Part shown: piece by piece, positions 1 through 8,396 of the stretch
Position numbering within the stretch: position 1 is the first letter of the stretch
Layout: the number at the start of each line of letters is the position of its first letter
From: Gammaproteobacteria bacterium 53_120_T64
GTDB lineage: Bacteria > Pseudomonadota > Gammaproteobacteria > Pseudomonadales > Porticoccaceae
Reading direction: 5' to 3'
DNA length: 64,000 nt
Assembly: GCA_002162815.1 (NCBI GenBank)
Contig: MAAT01000075.1
Location: forward strand, 23,887-87,886
Translations under genes and position numbers: made by a program
The notes under the pieces: model-generated
What the model saw: only the letters and a program-made list of their open reading frames with translations
Told to the model about the DNA's origin: nothing
Databases searched by the model: none

Positions 1-369
1 TTTCGGTTCACAGACAAAGGCAATCGCGCTGTCATCATCCAGCCGGGCATGCAGGCGGCGCTCGAAATCCCGCAGCTCGTCGTCGTCAAAGGCATTGGCC
101 AGAGAGAGCATCGGTACTGCGTGTTCCACCGCTTCAAACACCGTCAGTGGCGCCGAGCCGACGCGCCGAGTTGGGGAATCGGCGCTACACAGCGTAGGAA
201 ACTGGCTTTCAAGGGTTTCTAAACGGCGCAGCAGCAGGTCGTACTGCCCATCGCTGACCTGCGGGGCATCGAGACTGTGGTAACTATAGTTGTAGTGGTT
301 GAGCTGCTCACGCAATGTGGCAGCTTCTTGGCTGGCCTCGTCAAGGGCCAAATTCGACTGTTCACTCAT
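1..369 (-). CDS. ligA: NAD-dependent DNA ligase LigA, N-terminal part (cut by window edge)
   Basis: The reverse strand translates from an ATG into the N-terminal 123 residues of NAD-dependent DNA ligase, which seals nicks during replication and repair. Visible family features are the Ia-domain pattern YSYHSLDAPQVSDGQYD, then DSPTRRVG, then the PMLSLANAF stretch. The window cuts the gene right after CEPK, where K is expected to be the adenylated lysine of the KxDG motif; the rest lies outside. It follows zipA on the same strand with a 41-base gap. The smc-zipA-ligA order matches that in Pseudomonas. Identification rests on these motifs and on synteny, and both agree. Confidence 0.95.
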   Translation of the reverse strand, partial: MSEQSNLALDEASQEAATLREQLNHYNYSYHSLDAPQVSDGQYDLLLRRLETLESQFPTLCSADSPTRRVGSAPLTVFEAVEHAVPMLSLANAFDDDELRDFERRLHARLDDDSAIAFVCEPK

Positions 370-410
370 CTTGCAGGCAATGTCCTCTTCTCGTCAGCCC
401 CAACCAGGGA

Positions 411-1508
411 CTAAACGCTTGCGGTTAAACGTCGACGATTAAAGTCCATAATTTGCTGTCGGTAGTGTTCTGCCGTTTGGCGGCTCAAGGCACTGCGCTG
501 CTGATCTTGCAACAGCCCACCAAGCGCCGAATTGACACCGTGAATACAGCCCAGCATCAGATCAAAAGTAACCAGCGGATCTTCACTATCATCGAGTACC
601 ATCATAAAGGTCACTCCCGGTGTGGAGAACTCACCCATGGTGAGCAGCTCAAAGGTCCCAGGGTTAACCGCATTCGCCATGCTGAAAAGCACGTCCCCGG
701 AGCCATCCTCCCGCACATGGCGATGAAAGATTTTCAAGGAACCGTAGCGCAAGCCATTCTCGACCACCGCCTTGAGTAAGGCCTCACCGTCAAATTCCCG
801 ACCCGGTTCCGCCATTAAATGAAGGATGACGACATCTTCACCGCTCTTCGCAGCCGCTTGAGGCGATGACCGACCCGGCCTCCCCTTATTCCCACGCGAC
901 TTACAGGCGCTGTCTTTACCCACCTTGTCCCTATTTTTTTGCTGTGCGGCAATGCTTGGTACGGCAATGAGTTTGTCGCTTGGTTTTTGACCCTGCAGGT
1001 CATCAGTGAGACCCAGCACTGCATCGTCAGCGCTTGCATCGTTCTTAAACAGGGGCGTTTGTGTCTGGTTTGCCACCTCGGCGGGAGCTTCTAGCTCGGG
1101 GGCAAGCTCACTACTGCATCCGCTCTCACTCTCAGCCCTCTCTAGAACCGGCTCAATAACCGCGCCGCTGGCGTCGACATTGAGGGCTTCTGACGCAACC
1201 GACTCTGCATCCATCTGGCGAAAGGGCGAGGTCAGTCGACTGGCATCAGACTCACGGTTTGACTTAATGGTCTGACTCAACTCCGCCGCACAACCCTGAC
1301 CTCGAACACTGACCACACGCGCCTTGCCACTGGGCAGCTCACTGCCGTATTCATCGAAATCATCATCGTCAAAAATGGGCTGGCGGCGACGCTTAACGCG
1401 CAACTTGCCACGCCCGGCGCTGCGCACGCGACGCAGACCATCGAGCAGGATGGCCACAATCAGCAGTCCGCCAAGCGCAAGTAAAATTTCTCGGCTACCT
1501 AGCTCCAT
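411..1508 (-). CDS. zipA: Cell division protein ZipA
   Basis: ZipA is an inner-membrane divisome protein that tethers FtsZ to the membrane. The 365-residue product has the full family layout. A single N-terminal membrane segment lies at about residues 8-24 (REILLALGGLLIVAILL), followed by a basic stretch (RRVRSAGRGKLRVKRRR). A long, low-complexity Ser/Ala/Glu-rich linker spans about 45-220. The C-terminal FtsZ-binding domain covers about 225-355 (DVVILHLMAEPGREFDGEAL, MVLDDSEDP). It lies between smc and ligA on the same strand, about 100 bases after smc, probably in one transcription unit. The start is the ATG just before the membrane segment. Confidence 0.95.
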   Translation of the reverse strand: MELGSREILLALGGLLIVAILLDGLRRVRSAGRGKLRVKRRRQPIFDDDDFDEYGSELPSGKARVVSVRGQGCAAELSQTIKSNRESDASRLTSPFRQMDAESVASEALNVDASGAVIEPVLERAESESGCSSELAPELEAPAEVANQTQTPLFKNDASADDAVLGLTDDLQGQKPSDKLIAVPSIAAQQKNRDKVGKDSACKSRGNKGRPGRSSPQAAAKSGEDVVILHLMAEPGREFDGEALLKAVVENGLRYGSLKIFHRHVREDGSGDVLFSMANAVNPGTFELLTMGEFSTPGVTFMMVLDDSEDPLVTFDLMLGCIHGVNSALGGLLQDQQRSALSRQTAEHYRQQIMDFNRRRLTASV

Positions 1509-1610
1509 GGGATGTTCACCTTTGTAAGTTTGCTGATGCCGGCGGCAAAAGGCTGATGGGATTTCATGTAATTCACTTTACAAAGCATATCTAGGTACTT
1601 GTTTTAGTTA

Positions 1611-4600
1611 TTATTGTGCCAGTTCTACGGCTTTGTCAACATCGACCGACACCAGTCGAGAAACCCCCGGTTCATTCATTGTCACCCCCATCAGCTGGTG
1701 CGCCATCTCCATCGCAATTTTATTGTGTGTAATGTAGATAAATTGCACCGTTTCAGACATTTCTTTAACCATCCCGGCATAGCGCCCGACATTGGCATCA
1801 TCGAGGGGAGCATCAACCTCATCGAGCATACAAAAGGGTGCTGGATTGAGTTTGAAAATAGAAAACACCAGGGCAATCGCCGTCAGCGCTTTTTCACCCC
1901 CGGACAATAGGTGAATAGTGGCGTTTTTCTTGCCTGGCGGTTGCGCCATAATGGTCACTCCCGTATCGAGCAAATCATCGCCAGTCAGGGCCAAATAGGC
2001 ATGGCCACCTCCGAACAACTTCGGGAATAGCGCCTGTAACGACGTGTTGATCGCATCAAAAGTTTCCCGAAAACGGGTGCGGGTCTCGCGATCAATTTTT
2101 CGAATAGCACTCTCTAGGGTTTCCAAGGCTTCATTCAGCTCGCCGTCTTGGGCATCGAGATAGGTTTTTCGTTCCGACTCAATTTTAAACTCTTCAACGG
2201 CCGCGAGATTAATCGCACCGAGGCGTTGCACACGGCTCTCCACCTGCTGTAAACGGTGCTGCCACGCCACCTCTCCGGCGTCCTCTGGCAAGCCGGCAAT
2301 CACCTCGTCGAGCACATGGTCGGTCTCTACCACCTGCTCGGCAATGGTTTGTGCTCGCGTTTCCAGTTCTTGGGTGGCGAGTCGCTGTTGCTCAAGGGCA
2401 CCGCGCTGTTTCTCCAACGCCGCCTCGAGACGACTGCGCTCGGCTTCACATTCGCGCATGCTGTGCTCAGCTTCCTGTACTTTGGCGCGCACCGTACTCA
2501 GCTCTTTTTCAACCAGCAGGCGCTGCTCTAAGCGGGCCTCGAGATCACGTTTGAGGTCATCGCCCGGATCTTGCTCACCCTCGGCACTGTTGAGCAGAGT
2601 TTGCTGACGTTCTTGCAGACGCGCCACCTGTACTTCCAAGCGGGCGATACCCTCCTTGATCGAGGTTAATTGGGTGCTGACCGACTGTTCACGCAGCGCC
2701 AGCTCGTGAACCTTGTCGCGGTCGTGACGCGCCCGCTGCCGGTCGTCATCCAAGGTTTTACGCAGCTGGTCGCGCTGTGTCGACAATTGTTCGCGGCGCA
2801 GGTTATCCCCGGTCATCGACTCAATGCCCTCTTCCAGTATCTGGCGACAGTCGCGCAGGTGCTCCTGATCCTGTTCCAGCTGCATCCGCGCCTCTTCAAG
2901 CTCATCTGCAATACGGGTTTTCTGCTGGGCAATCTGGCCAATGCGCTCCCTACTGACATTCAATTTCGATTGCAGCTCTGCAGTTTGCTGCTGTAGTGCA
3001 TTGCGGCCGGCATCCAGTGCCGCACGCTGAGCTTCGCTGGCCTTTAAAATTTGCTGCTTGCTCTCCTGTTGCTCGAGTAAAGTCTCTACTTCGTCGCGCA
3101 GGGCCGCTAATTGATCATGGGTTGCATCGAGATCGCGCTTGCGCAGTAGCACCCCGGCCGAGGCATCAACCTCGCGAGCGATCCGCACCCAGTTGGGACC
3201 AAACCAGAGGCCGTCCCGACTGATCACCGACTGGTGGGGCGCGAGACTAGCCCGTAGTGCCAAGGCCCCATCGAGATCTTCAGCCGTCAAGACACCGGCC
3301 AACACCGCCGCTGCACGCTGGTCGGCACCCATGACTTTCGCCAGTAATTGATCGCTAGCAGCACTGCCATCGACGGCGGTCATCGCGGTGTCATCAAGGA
3401 GTAGCACGCTACCGGCATTAATAGCGGCAATGGACTGCGCGTAAGTATCGATATCATCGACGCACACCGCCTGTAGAAAATCACCAAGCACCGTCTCGAC
3501 GGCCGTTTCCCAACCGCTGTCGACGTGTAGTTCGTCTGCCAAGCGCGCAGCCGACGCCAGCTGATTACTCTGCAACCAGTTGCGCTGACTATCATCGTCA
3601 CCCAGCGAGGCCTGTTGTAGGGCTTCCAGGGAGGATGCTCTGCCACTCAAGGTTTGCACCTGCTCGCGAGCGCTGCTCAGGGCATTGGCTAGTACCACTC
3701 CCTCATTGCGACTCTGCTCTATTTGATCGCGCACCTCGTCGATCTGACAATCATGGGCCGCCAGCTCCTCTGTGCACTCATCAATATTGAGCGCCAGCAG
3801 CTCGATATCTTCGCCATCCGCGCTTTGATCGAGATTGGCGCGCTCGCTGTTAAAACGCTGGATGCGCTGCCCCAGCTTATCGACAGAGGTGTCGAGGTGC
3901 TGAATACGCGACTGCTGTACTTCGACCTCACGCTGAACGGTCGAGGCCGTTTTGTTAAATTCATCCCACTGGCCCTGCCAGCCCTGCATGCCCTGTTCAG
4001 ACTGTTTCAGAGCCTCGCCAGAGAGTACTTCGGCCTCACGCATGGCGCTCAACTGCTGGCTTATCTCGGCCAACTCCGCCTGCCAGCCGGTAGCCTTATT
4101 TTGATCGGCATGAAGATGCTGCTCGGACTCGGCAAAATTGCGCCGGGTCTGCTCCAGGTCCTCGCGCAATTCACGAGCTCTATCTTCTGCATGTTTGATC
4201 GACTGTTCGATACGCGCAACTTCGGCGCCCGCGGCATAGTAGCGGCTCTGAATTTCGTTGAATTTATCATTGCTTTCACCGTGCTCGAGGCGAAACCTCT
4301 CCAACTCCGCACCTTGGTGAGCCCTATCGACGAGGTAGGCTTCAATTTGCAGGCTTTGCTCGGTAATGATTTCGCGCTTAATTTGCGCCTGCTGGTCGAG
4401 ATCACTCCAGCGCAGGGCTTGTAGCTGAGCTCGCAACAGGCGCTCTTCCTGCTTCAGGAGGGTGTATTTACCTGCCGCTTCGGCTTGACGCTCGAGGCGA
4501 GATAATTGACGCCCGAGTTCATCGCGAATATCGCTGAGACGCTCGAGATTTTCCCGGGTGCGACGAATGCGGCTCTCGGTGTCCTTGCGACGCTCCTTGT

Positions 4601-5117
4601 ACTTCGATATACCGGCAGCTTCCTCGATAAAGACGCGCAGTTCTGCGGGTTTCGACTCGATCAGATTGGAAATCATGCCCTGTTCGATAATCGAATAGCT
4701 GCGCGGTCCCAGGCCGGTGCCGAGAAACACATCGGTAACATCGCGTCGCCGGCACTTACTGCCGTTCAGGTAGTAATTTGACTGGCCTTCACGGGAGACC
4801 ATGCGCCGTACAGACACCTCACTATAGCCGGCGTATTCACCACTGAGGGTGCCGTCGCTATTGTCGAAGACCAGCTCTATCGAGGCCTGACCCACCGGCT
4901 TGCGGCCACCGGAGCCATTAAAAATAACATCCGTCATCGACTCGCCGCGCAAATGCTTGGCCGAGCTCTCACCCATCACCCAGCGCACGGCATCGATAAT
5001 ATTCGACTTACCACAGCCATTGGGGCCAACCACAGCACAGAGCTTACTGGGAAAAGACACAGTCGTGGGGTCAACGAAGGACTTAAAGCCCGCCAGCTTG
5101 ATACATTTCAGGTGCAT
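1611..5117 (-). CDS. smc: Chromosome partition protein SMC
   Basis: This is the structural-maintenance-of-chromosomes ATPase, the core of the bacterial condensin that organises and separates sister chromosomes. The 1168-residue length is normal. It starts with the canonical MHLKCIKLAGFKSFVDPT and has a Walker A (GPNGCGKSN) at about 32-40. Two long coiled-coil arms flank a hinge at about residues 505-660. The ABC signature LSGGEKAL lies near 1071 and the Walker B/D-loop DEVDAPLDD near 1100. It is first in the smc-zipA-ligA run and is divergent from trmL, with a shared 190-base upstream region. ScpA/ScpB partners are not in this window. No anomalies were seen. Confidence 0.98.
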   Translation of the reverse strand: MHLKCIKLAGFKSFVDPTTVSFPSKLCAVVGPNGCGKSNIIDAVRWVMGESSAKHLRGESMTDVIFNGSGGRKPVGQASIELVFDNSDGTLSGEYAGYSEVSVRRMVSREGQSNYYLNGSKCRRRDVTDVFLGTGLGPRSYSIIEQGMISNLIESKPAELRVFIEEAAGISKYKERRKDTESRIRRTRENLERLSDIRDELGRQLSRLERQAEAAGKYTLLKQEERLLRAQLQALRWSDLDQQAQIKREIITEQSLQIEAYLVDRAHQGAELERFRLEHGESNDKFNEIQSRYYAAGAEVARIEQSIKHAEDRARELREDLEQTRRNFAESEQHLHADQNKATGWQAELAEISQQLSAMREAEVLSGEALKQSEQGMQGWQGQWDEFNKTASTVQREVEVQQSRIQHLDTSVDKLGQRIQRFNSERANLDQSADGEDIELLALNIDECTEELAAHDCQIDEVRDQIEQSRNEGVVLANALSSAREQVQTLSGRASSLEALQQASLGDDDSQRNWLQSNQLASAARLADELHVDSGWETAVETVLGDFLQAVCVDDIDTYAQSIAAINAGSVLLLDDTAMTAVDGSAASDQLLAKVMGADQRAAAVLAGVLTAEDLDGALALRASLAPHQSVISRDGLWFGPNWVRIAREVDASAGVLLRKRDLDATHDQLAALRDEVETLLEQQESKQQILKASEAQRAALDAGRNALQQQTAELQSKLNVSRERIGQIAQQKTRIADELEEARMQLEQDQEHLRDCRQILEEGIESMTGDNLRREQLSTQRDQLRKTLDDDRQRARHDRDKVHELALREQSVSTQLTSIKEGIARLEVQVARLQERQQTLLNSAEGEQDPGDDLKRDLEARLEQRLLVEKELSTVRAKVQEAEHSMRECEAERSRLEAALEKQRGALEQQRLATQELETRAQTIAEQVVETDHVLDEVIAGLPEDAGEVAWQHRLQQVESRVQRLGAINLAAVEEFKIESERKTYLDAQDGELNEALETLESAIRKIDRETRTRFRETFDAINTSLQALFPKLFGGGHAYLALTGDDLLDTGVTIMAQPPGKKNATIHLLSGGEKALTAIALVFSIFKLNPAPFCMLDEVDAPLDDANVGRYAGMVKEMSETVQFIYITHNKIAMEMAHQLMGVTMNEPGVSRLVSVDVDKAVELAQ

Positions 5118-5306
5118 CGATTACTCGTCAATAAAAGTTTAAGAGCACCCCTTGTCAGCCGACATAGCGCACATCAACCGGGGATTTTACACACAGTCTG
5201 ATCAGGTACAAGCGACGATCTCGTCTTGGCACCGCGATCAAAAAACAGCACTTGTAATGAGCCCGTTAATACAGCGAAAATTGCGTTTTTTCTCGACAAG
5301 GTACCC

Positions 5307-5846
5307 ATGCCCAATATCGTGCTATTTGAGCCGGAAATCCCCCCTAACACCGGCAATATTATCCGCCTCTGCGCCAATACCGGCTTTCACCTGCACCTGA
5401 TAGAGCCTCTGGGTTTTGCCATGGATGACAAAAAACTGCGCCGCGCCGGGCTCGACTACGGTGAGTGGCAGGCGGTTAAAACCCATCAAAGTTGGCAGCA
5501 TTTTCTAGAAGATCAAGCGCTAGATTTTCAACAACGAGAGTATCAAGAGCCGGAAGATCAAGCGCTAGAGCGCCCTAAACCCCACGAGAACAAGCCGCCG
5601 CGAATTTTTGCGATTAGCACCAAGGGCTCAAACAACCACTGCCAGCCCAGCTTCGAGGCCGGCGACACCTTCGTGTTTGGCCCGGAAACCCGAGGCTTGA
5701 GTCGCGAGTTTATAGCCGCATTACCCAAAGAGAATATCTTGCGTATTCCCATGCAGGCCGACAGCCGCAGTATGAACCTCTCCAACGCAGCCGCAGTGAT
5801 CGTCTATGAAGTGTGGCGCCAACTCGACTTCCAGGGCGGCCACTAA
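5307..5846 (+). CDS. trmL: tRNA (cytidine(34)-2'-O)-methyltransferase TrmL
   Basis: TrmL is a SPOUT-class enzyme that 2'-O-methylates the wobble nucleotide of certain leucine tRNAs. The product opens with [20 protein letters not shown] and contains [19 protein letters not shown] and [15 protein letters not shown], all family hallmarks, including the C-terminal knot that binds AdoMet. I start it at the ATG giving MPNIVLF, because the upstream in-frame extension has no counterpart in the family. At about 179 residues it is roughly 20 longer than E. coli TrmL. The excess is a hydrophilic insert between QHFLE and IFAISTKG, where a 17-base sequence occurs twice in frame. Its stop codon overlaps the next start (TAATG), so it is coupled to fldB. 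Confidence 0.95.
   Translation: MPNIVLFEPEIPPNTGNIIRLCANTGFHLHLIEPLGFAMDDKKLRRAGLDYGEWQAVKTHQSWQHFLEDQALDFQQREYQEPEDQALERPKPHENKPPRIFAISTKGSNNHCQPSFEAGDTFVFGPETRGLSREFIAALPKENILRIPMQADSRSMNLSNAAAVIVYEVWRQLDFQGGH
5508..5569 (+). repeat. In-frame 17-bp direct repeat inside trmL
   Basis: The 17-base sequence GAAGATCAAGCGCTAGA occurs at 5508-5524 and again at 5553-5569. The 45-base period is exactly 15 codons, so both copies read in the same frame as (E)DQALD/E. It coincides with the stretch that is extra relative to standard-length TrmL proteins. A partial tandem duplication is the simplest explanation. Confidence 0.85.
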
Positions 5847-6397
5847 TGCCCGAAGGCAATGCGGGGCATCAGCAGCCGAGTAGGCGCATCGCTTTATTTT
5901 ACGGCTCCTCTACCTGCTATACGGAAATCGCCGCCGAAAAAATTGCCGCCACACTCAAGCCGCCATTGCAGGTCGATATCTATAATATCGCCACAACGCC
6001 GATTACCCGCGCGGCAGACTACCAGCATATTATTCTAGGGATTCCCACCTGGGATTACGGCGAACTGCAAGAGGACTGGGAAAATAGTTGGGACAGCATC
6101 GAGGCAATCGACTGGCTCGGAAAAACCGTGGCCATTTACGGCCTCGGTGACCAGGAGGGTTACCCCGAATGGTTTCAGGATGCCCTGGGTTATCTCTGGA
6201 CTAAGATCGACAGCCTCGGCGCGAGGACGATTGGCCTAACCGGTATTGCCGGCTACCGCTTCAGCGCCTCCAAAGCCCTCAGCCCCGACGGCCAACACTT
6301 CCTCGGCCTGGCGCTGGACGAAGACAGTCAGTTTGAACTCAGCGACCAGCGTATCGCCGACTGGTGCCGGCAGATAGCGGAAGAGTTTAATCTGTAG
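5846..6397 (+). CDS. fldB: Long-chain flavodoxin, FldB type
   Basis: Flavodoxins are small FMN-binding electron carriers. The 183-residue protein has the phosphate-binding loop YGSSTCYTE (residues ~20-28) and the FldB-type segment LGIPTWDYGELQEDWE. It also has the second FMN loop around YGLGDQEGYPEWF and the conserved GLALDEDSQFELSDQRI near the C terminus. The Cys in SSTCYTE and the overall match to E. coli FldB, rather than FldA, decide the subtype. The start is the ATG overlapping the trmL stop; an earlier in-frame start would extend into trmL. About 15 residues precede the flavodoxin fold ([14 protein letters not shown]), a longer lead than in E. coli. The physiological partner cannot be told from context. 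Confidence 0.92.
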   Translation: MPEGNAGHQQPSRRIALFYGSSTCYTEIAAEKIAATLKPPLQVDIYNIATTPITRAADYQHIILGIPTWDYGELQEDWENSWDSIEAIDWLGKTVAIYGLGDQEGYPEWFQDALGYLWTKIDSLGARTIGLTGIAGYRFSASKALSPDGQHFLGLALDEDSQFELSDQRIADWCRQIAEEFNL

Positions 6398-6403
6398 CGA
6401 GGC

Positions 6404-8185
6404 TTAAAAGGCCTCGACAGCCACCGCCATGGTCGAAGCGTGGCCAACTTTAAGGGAACGAAAATAGGCCTCCGTTCGCGGCAGTACATGGTCAATGTAA
6501 AACTGCACCGTTGCCAACTTGGTGTTGTAAAACAAGGCCTGATCGCTATTGGCATTCAAATTTTGCTGAGCGGCGATAGCACTTTTCACCATCAATGCCG
6601 CCGCGACGCTGTTACTGATCAACGACAATAAATCGAAGGCCACTGCGCCGGCAAAATGGGCATCACTACTACGCGCTTGCTCGAAGACAAAGGCAATCGC
6701 CTGTTCGCAGAGCTCGAAACTGTTGAATACCGGCTCAGCCAAGTGCTCTAAACCCAGTGCCTTGGCGCACTCTAAGTCTTGTTTCAAATCGGCTAATAGT
6801 TCACTGGCCGCGGCACCTTGGTCGCGCAGTAACTTACGACCGATCAAATCCAGCGCCTGAATGCCGTTGGTGCCCTCATAGATAGGTAGAATGCGCGCAT
6901 CGCGCATATATTGCGCGGCACCGGTCTCTTCGATAAAGCCCATGCCTCCGTGTACTTGCACACCAATATAGGCCACCTCGTTGCCAACCTCAGTGCTCAA
7001 GGCCTTCACCATGGGTGTGAGAATATCGACCCGACGCTGGTGGTAGGCGCGGGTTTCAGCGTCGGGGCTGTGGCTGAGGTAATCCCAGTGGGCGAAGGCC
7101 GAATAACTGAGGACGCGGGCCGCCTCGGTCTGGGACTTCATCATCATTAACATCCGACGCACATCGGCGTGATGAATAATGGCCACTCGTTCGGACTGCC
7201 CAGGCGCATTGCCCTGCACCCGGTCGCGGGCGTAGCTCACCGCTTGCTGGTAGGCCCGCTCCGCAATGGCGACACCCTGCAGGCCAACGGCCAGGCGGGC
7301 ATGGTTCATCATCGCAAACATATAGCTCAGGCCTTCGTTTTCATTGCCGATCAAATAACCCTCGGCACCGCCGTTGTCTCCGAAGCTGAGCACACAGGTC
7401 GGACTGGCGTGAATGCCCATCTTGTGCTCGACGCTAACCGGATAGACATCGTTGCGCTGACCCGGCTTGCCATCGGCATCGAGAATAAACTTGGGCACGA
7501 TAAACAGTGAAATTCCCTTCACACCCTCGGGGGCACCGGGCGTACGCGCCAGCACCAAATGAACAATATTGTCGGTATAGCTGTGATCACCCCAGGTGAT
7601 AAATATTTTCTGCCCCGAGATCAGGTAGTAATCATCGACGGGCACGGCCTTAGCACGCACGGCCGCCAAGTCAGTGCCGGCTTGGGATTCGGTCAAATTC
7701 ATGGTGCCGGTCCACTCACCGCTAATCAACTGCGGTAAATACGTGGCCTTTTGCTCATCACTGGCAAAGCGCTCGATGGCGGTAATCACACCCTTGGTGA
7801 GCAGGGGCAAGAGAGAAAAGCTTAAATTCGCGCTTTGGCACATTTCCTCAACGCCAACACCGACCAGATGGGGCATGCCCTGACCATCATATTGCGGGTC
7901 TCCGCTGAGTGCCGGCCAACCCGCTGCAACAAAACCCTGATATAAACCATCGAGACTCTGGGCACTGATCACCGCGCCATCTTCAACGCGACAGCCCTCA
8001 GCATCGGCACTTTGATTGGTCGGTGCAATCAGCTCTGAAAAATAGCGCCCGGCCTCGCTATAAATAGCTTCTACCAGTTCTGAGGAGCACTCTTCATAAC
8101 CCGGCAAGGTCGCTATATCGGCGATACCCAGCACATCATTAACTAGGAAGTTCATCTCATCGAGAGGGGCGGTGTAATCGGTCAT
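6404..8185 (-). CDS. Acyl-CoA dehydrogenase, ~600-residue DmdC-like class
   Basis: This is a flavoenzyme for alpha,beta-dehydrogenation of an acyl-CoA. At 593 residues it belongs to the long class, which adds a C-terminal helical domain after the ~400-residue core; this class includes the 3-methylmercaptopropionyl-CoA dehydrogenase DmdC and many fatty acyl-CoA dehydrogenases. N-terminal DYTAPLDEMNFLVNDVLGI is typical. MNLTESQAGTDLA marks the FAD-binding middle domain. LPIYEGTNGIQALDL holds the catalytic-type glutamate in YEGT near residue 445. The gene is convergent with fldB, with a gap of only 6 bases. A GGAAAA sequence lies upstream of the ATG. The true substrate is unknown; FadE-like beta-oxidation and DmdC-like sulfur metabolism are both possible. 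Confidence 0.9.
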   Translation of the reverse strand: MTDYTAPLDEMNFLVNDVLGIADIATLPGYEECSSELVEAIYSEAGRYFSELIAPTNQSADAEGCRVEDGAVISAQSLDGLYQGFVAAGWPALSGDPQYDGQGMPHLVGVGVEEMCQSANLSFSLLPLLTKGVITAIERFASDEQKATYLPQLISGEWTGTMNLTESQAGTDLAAVRAKAVPVDDYYLISGQKIFITWGDHSYTDNIVHLVLARTPGAPEGVKGISLFIVPKFILDADGKPGQRNDVYPVSVEHKMGIHASPTCVLSFGDNGGAEGYLIGNENEGLSYMFAMMNHARLAVGLQGVAIAERAYQQAVSYARDRVQGNAPGQSERVAIIHHADVRRMLMMMKSQTEAARVLSYSAFAHWDYLSHSPDAETRAYHQRRVDILTPMVKALSTEVGNEVAYIGVQVHGGMGFIEETGAAQYMRDARILPIYEGTNGIQALDLIGRKLLRDQGAAASELLADLKQDLECAKALGLEHLAEPVFNSFELCEQAIAFVFEQARSSDAHFAGAVAFDLLSLISNSVAAALMVKSAIAAQQNLNANSDQALFYNTKLATVQFYIDHVLPRTEAYFRSLKVGHASTMAVAVEAF

Positions 8186-8396
8186 CGTTTGTTTTCCGTC
8201 GAATTACTAGGCTTGCAAGGCAGCAATGAAAGCGCTGAGCGCGCTATTTTGGCGCAGAGTTTAGTGCTAGAGTCACTAAATTACCCGCTATTTTGTGACC
8301 TATGAGTATTCTGTTTGGACAATACACATTAGCAAAGGGCTCACCCCCGACACCGTGCCAGCCATGGGCGATGTGATAGCAGCTCTTACCCTTCGC

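Noticed and set aside
3723..4424. 233-codon open frame antisense to smc
   Set aside because: It lies inside the SMC coiled-coil region, where biased codons open the opposite frame. It has no independent start signal or recognisable motif.
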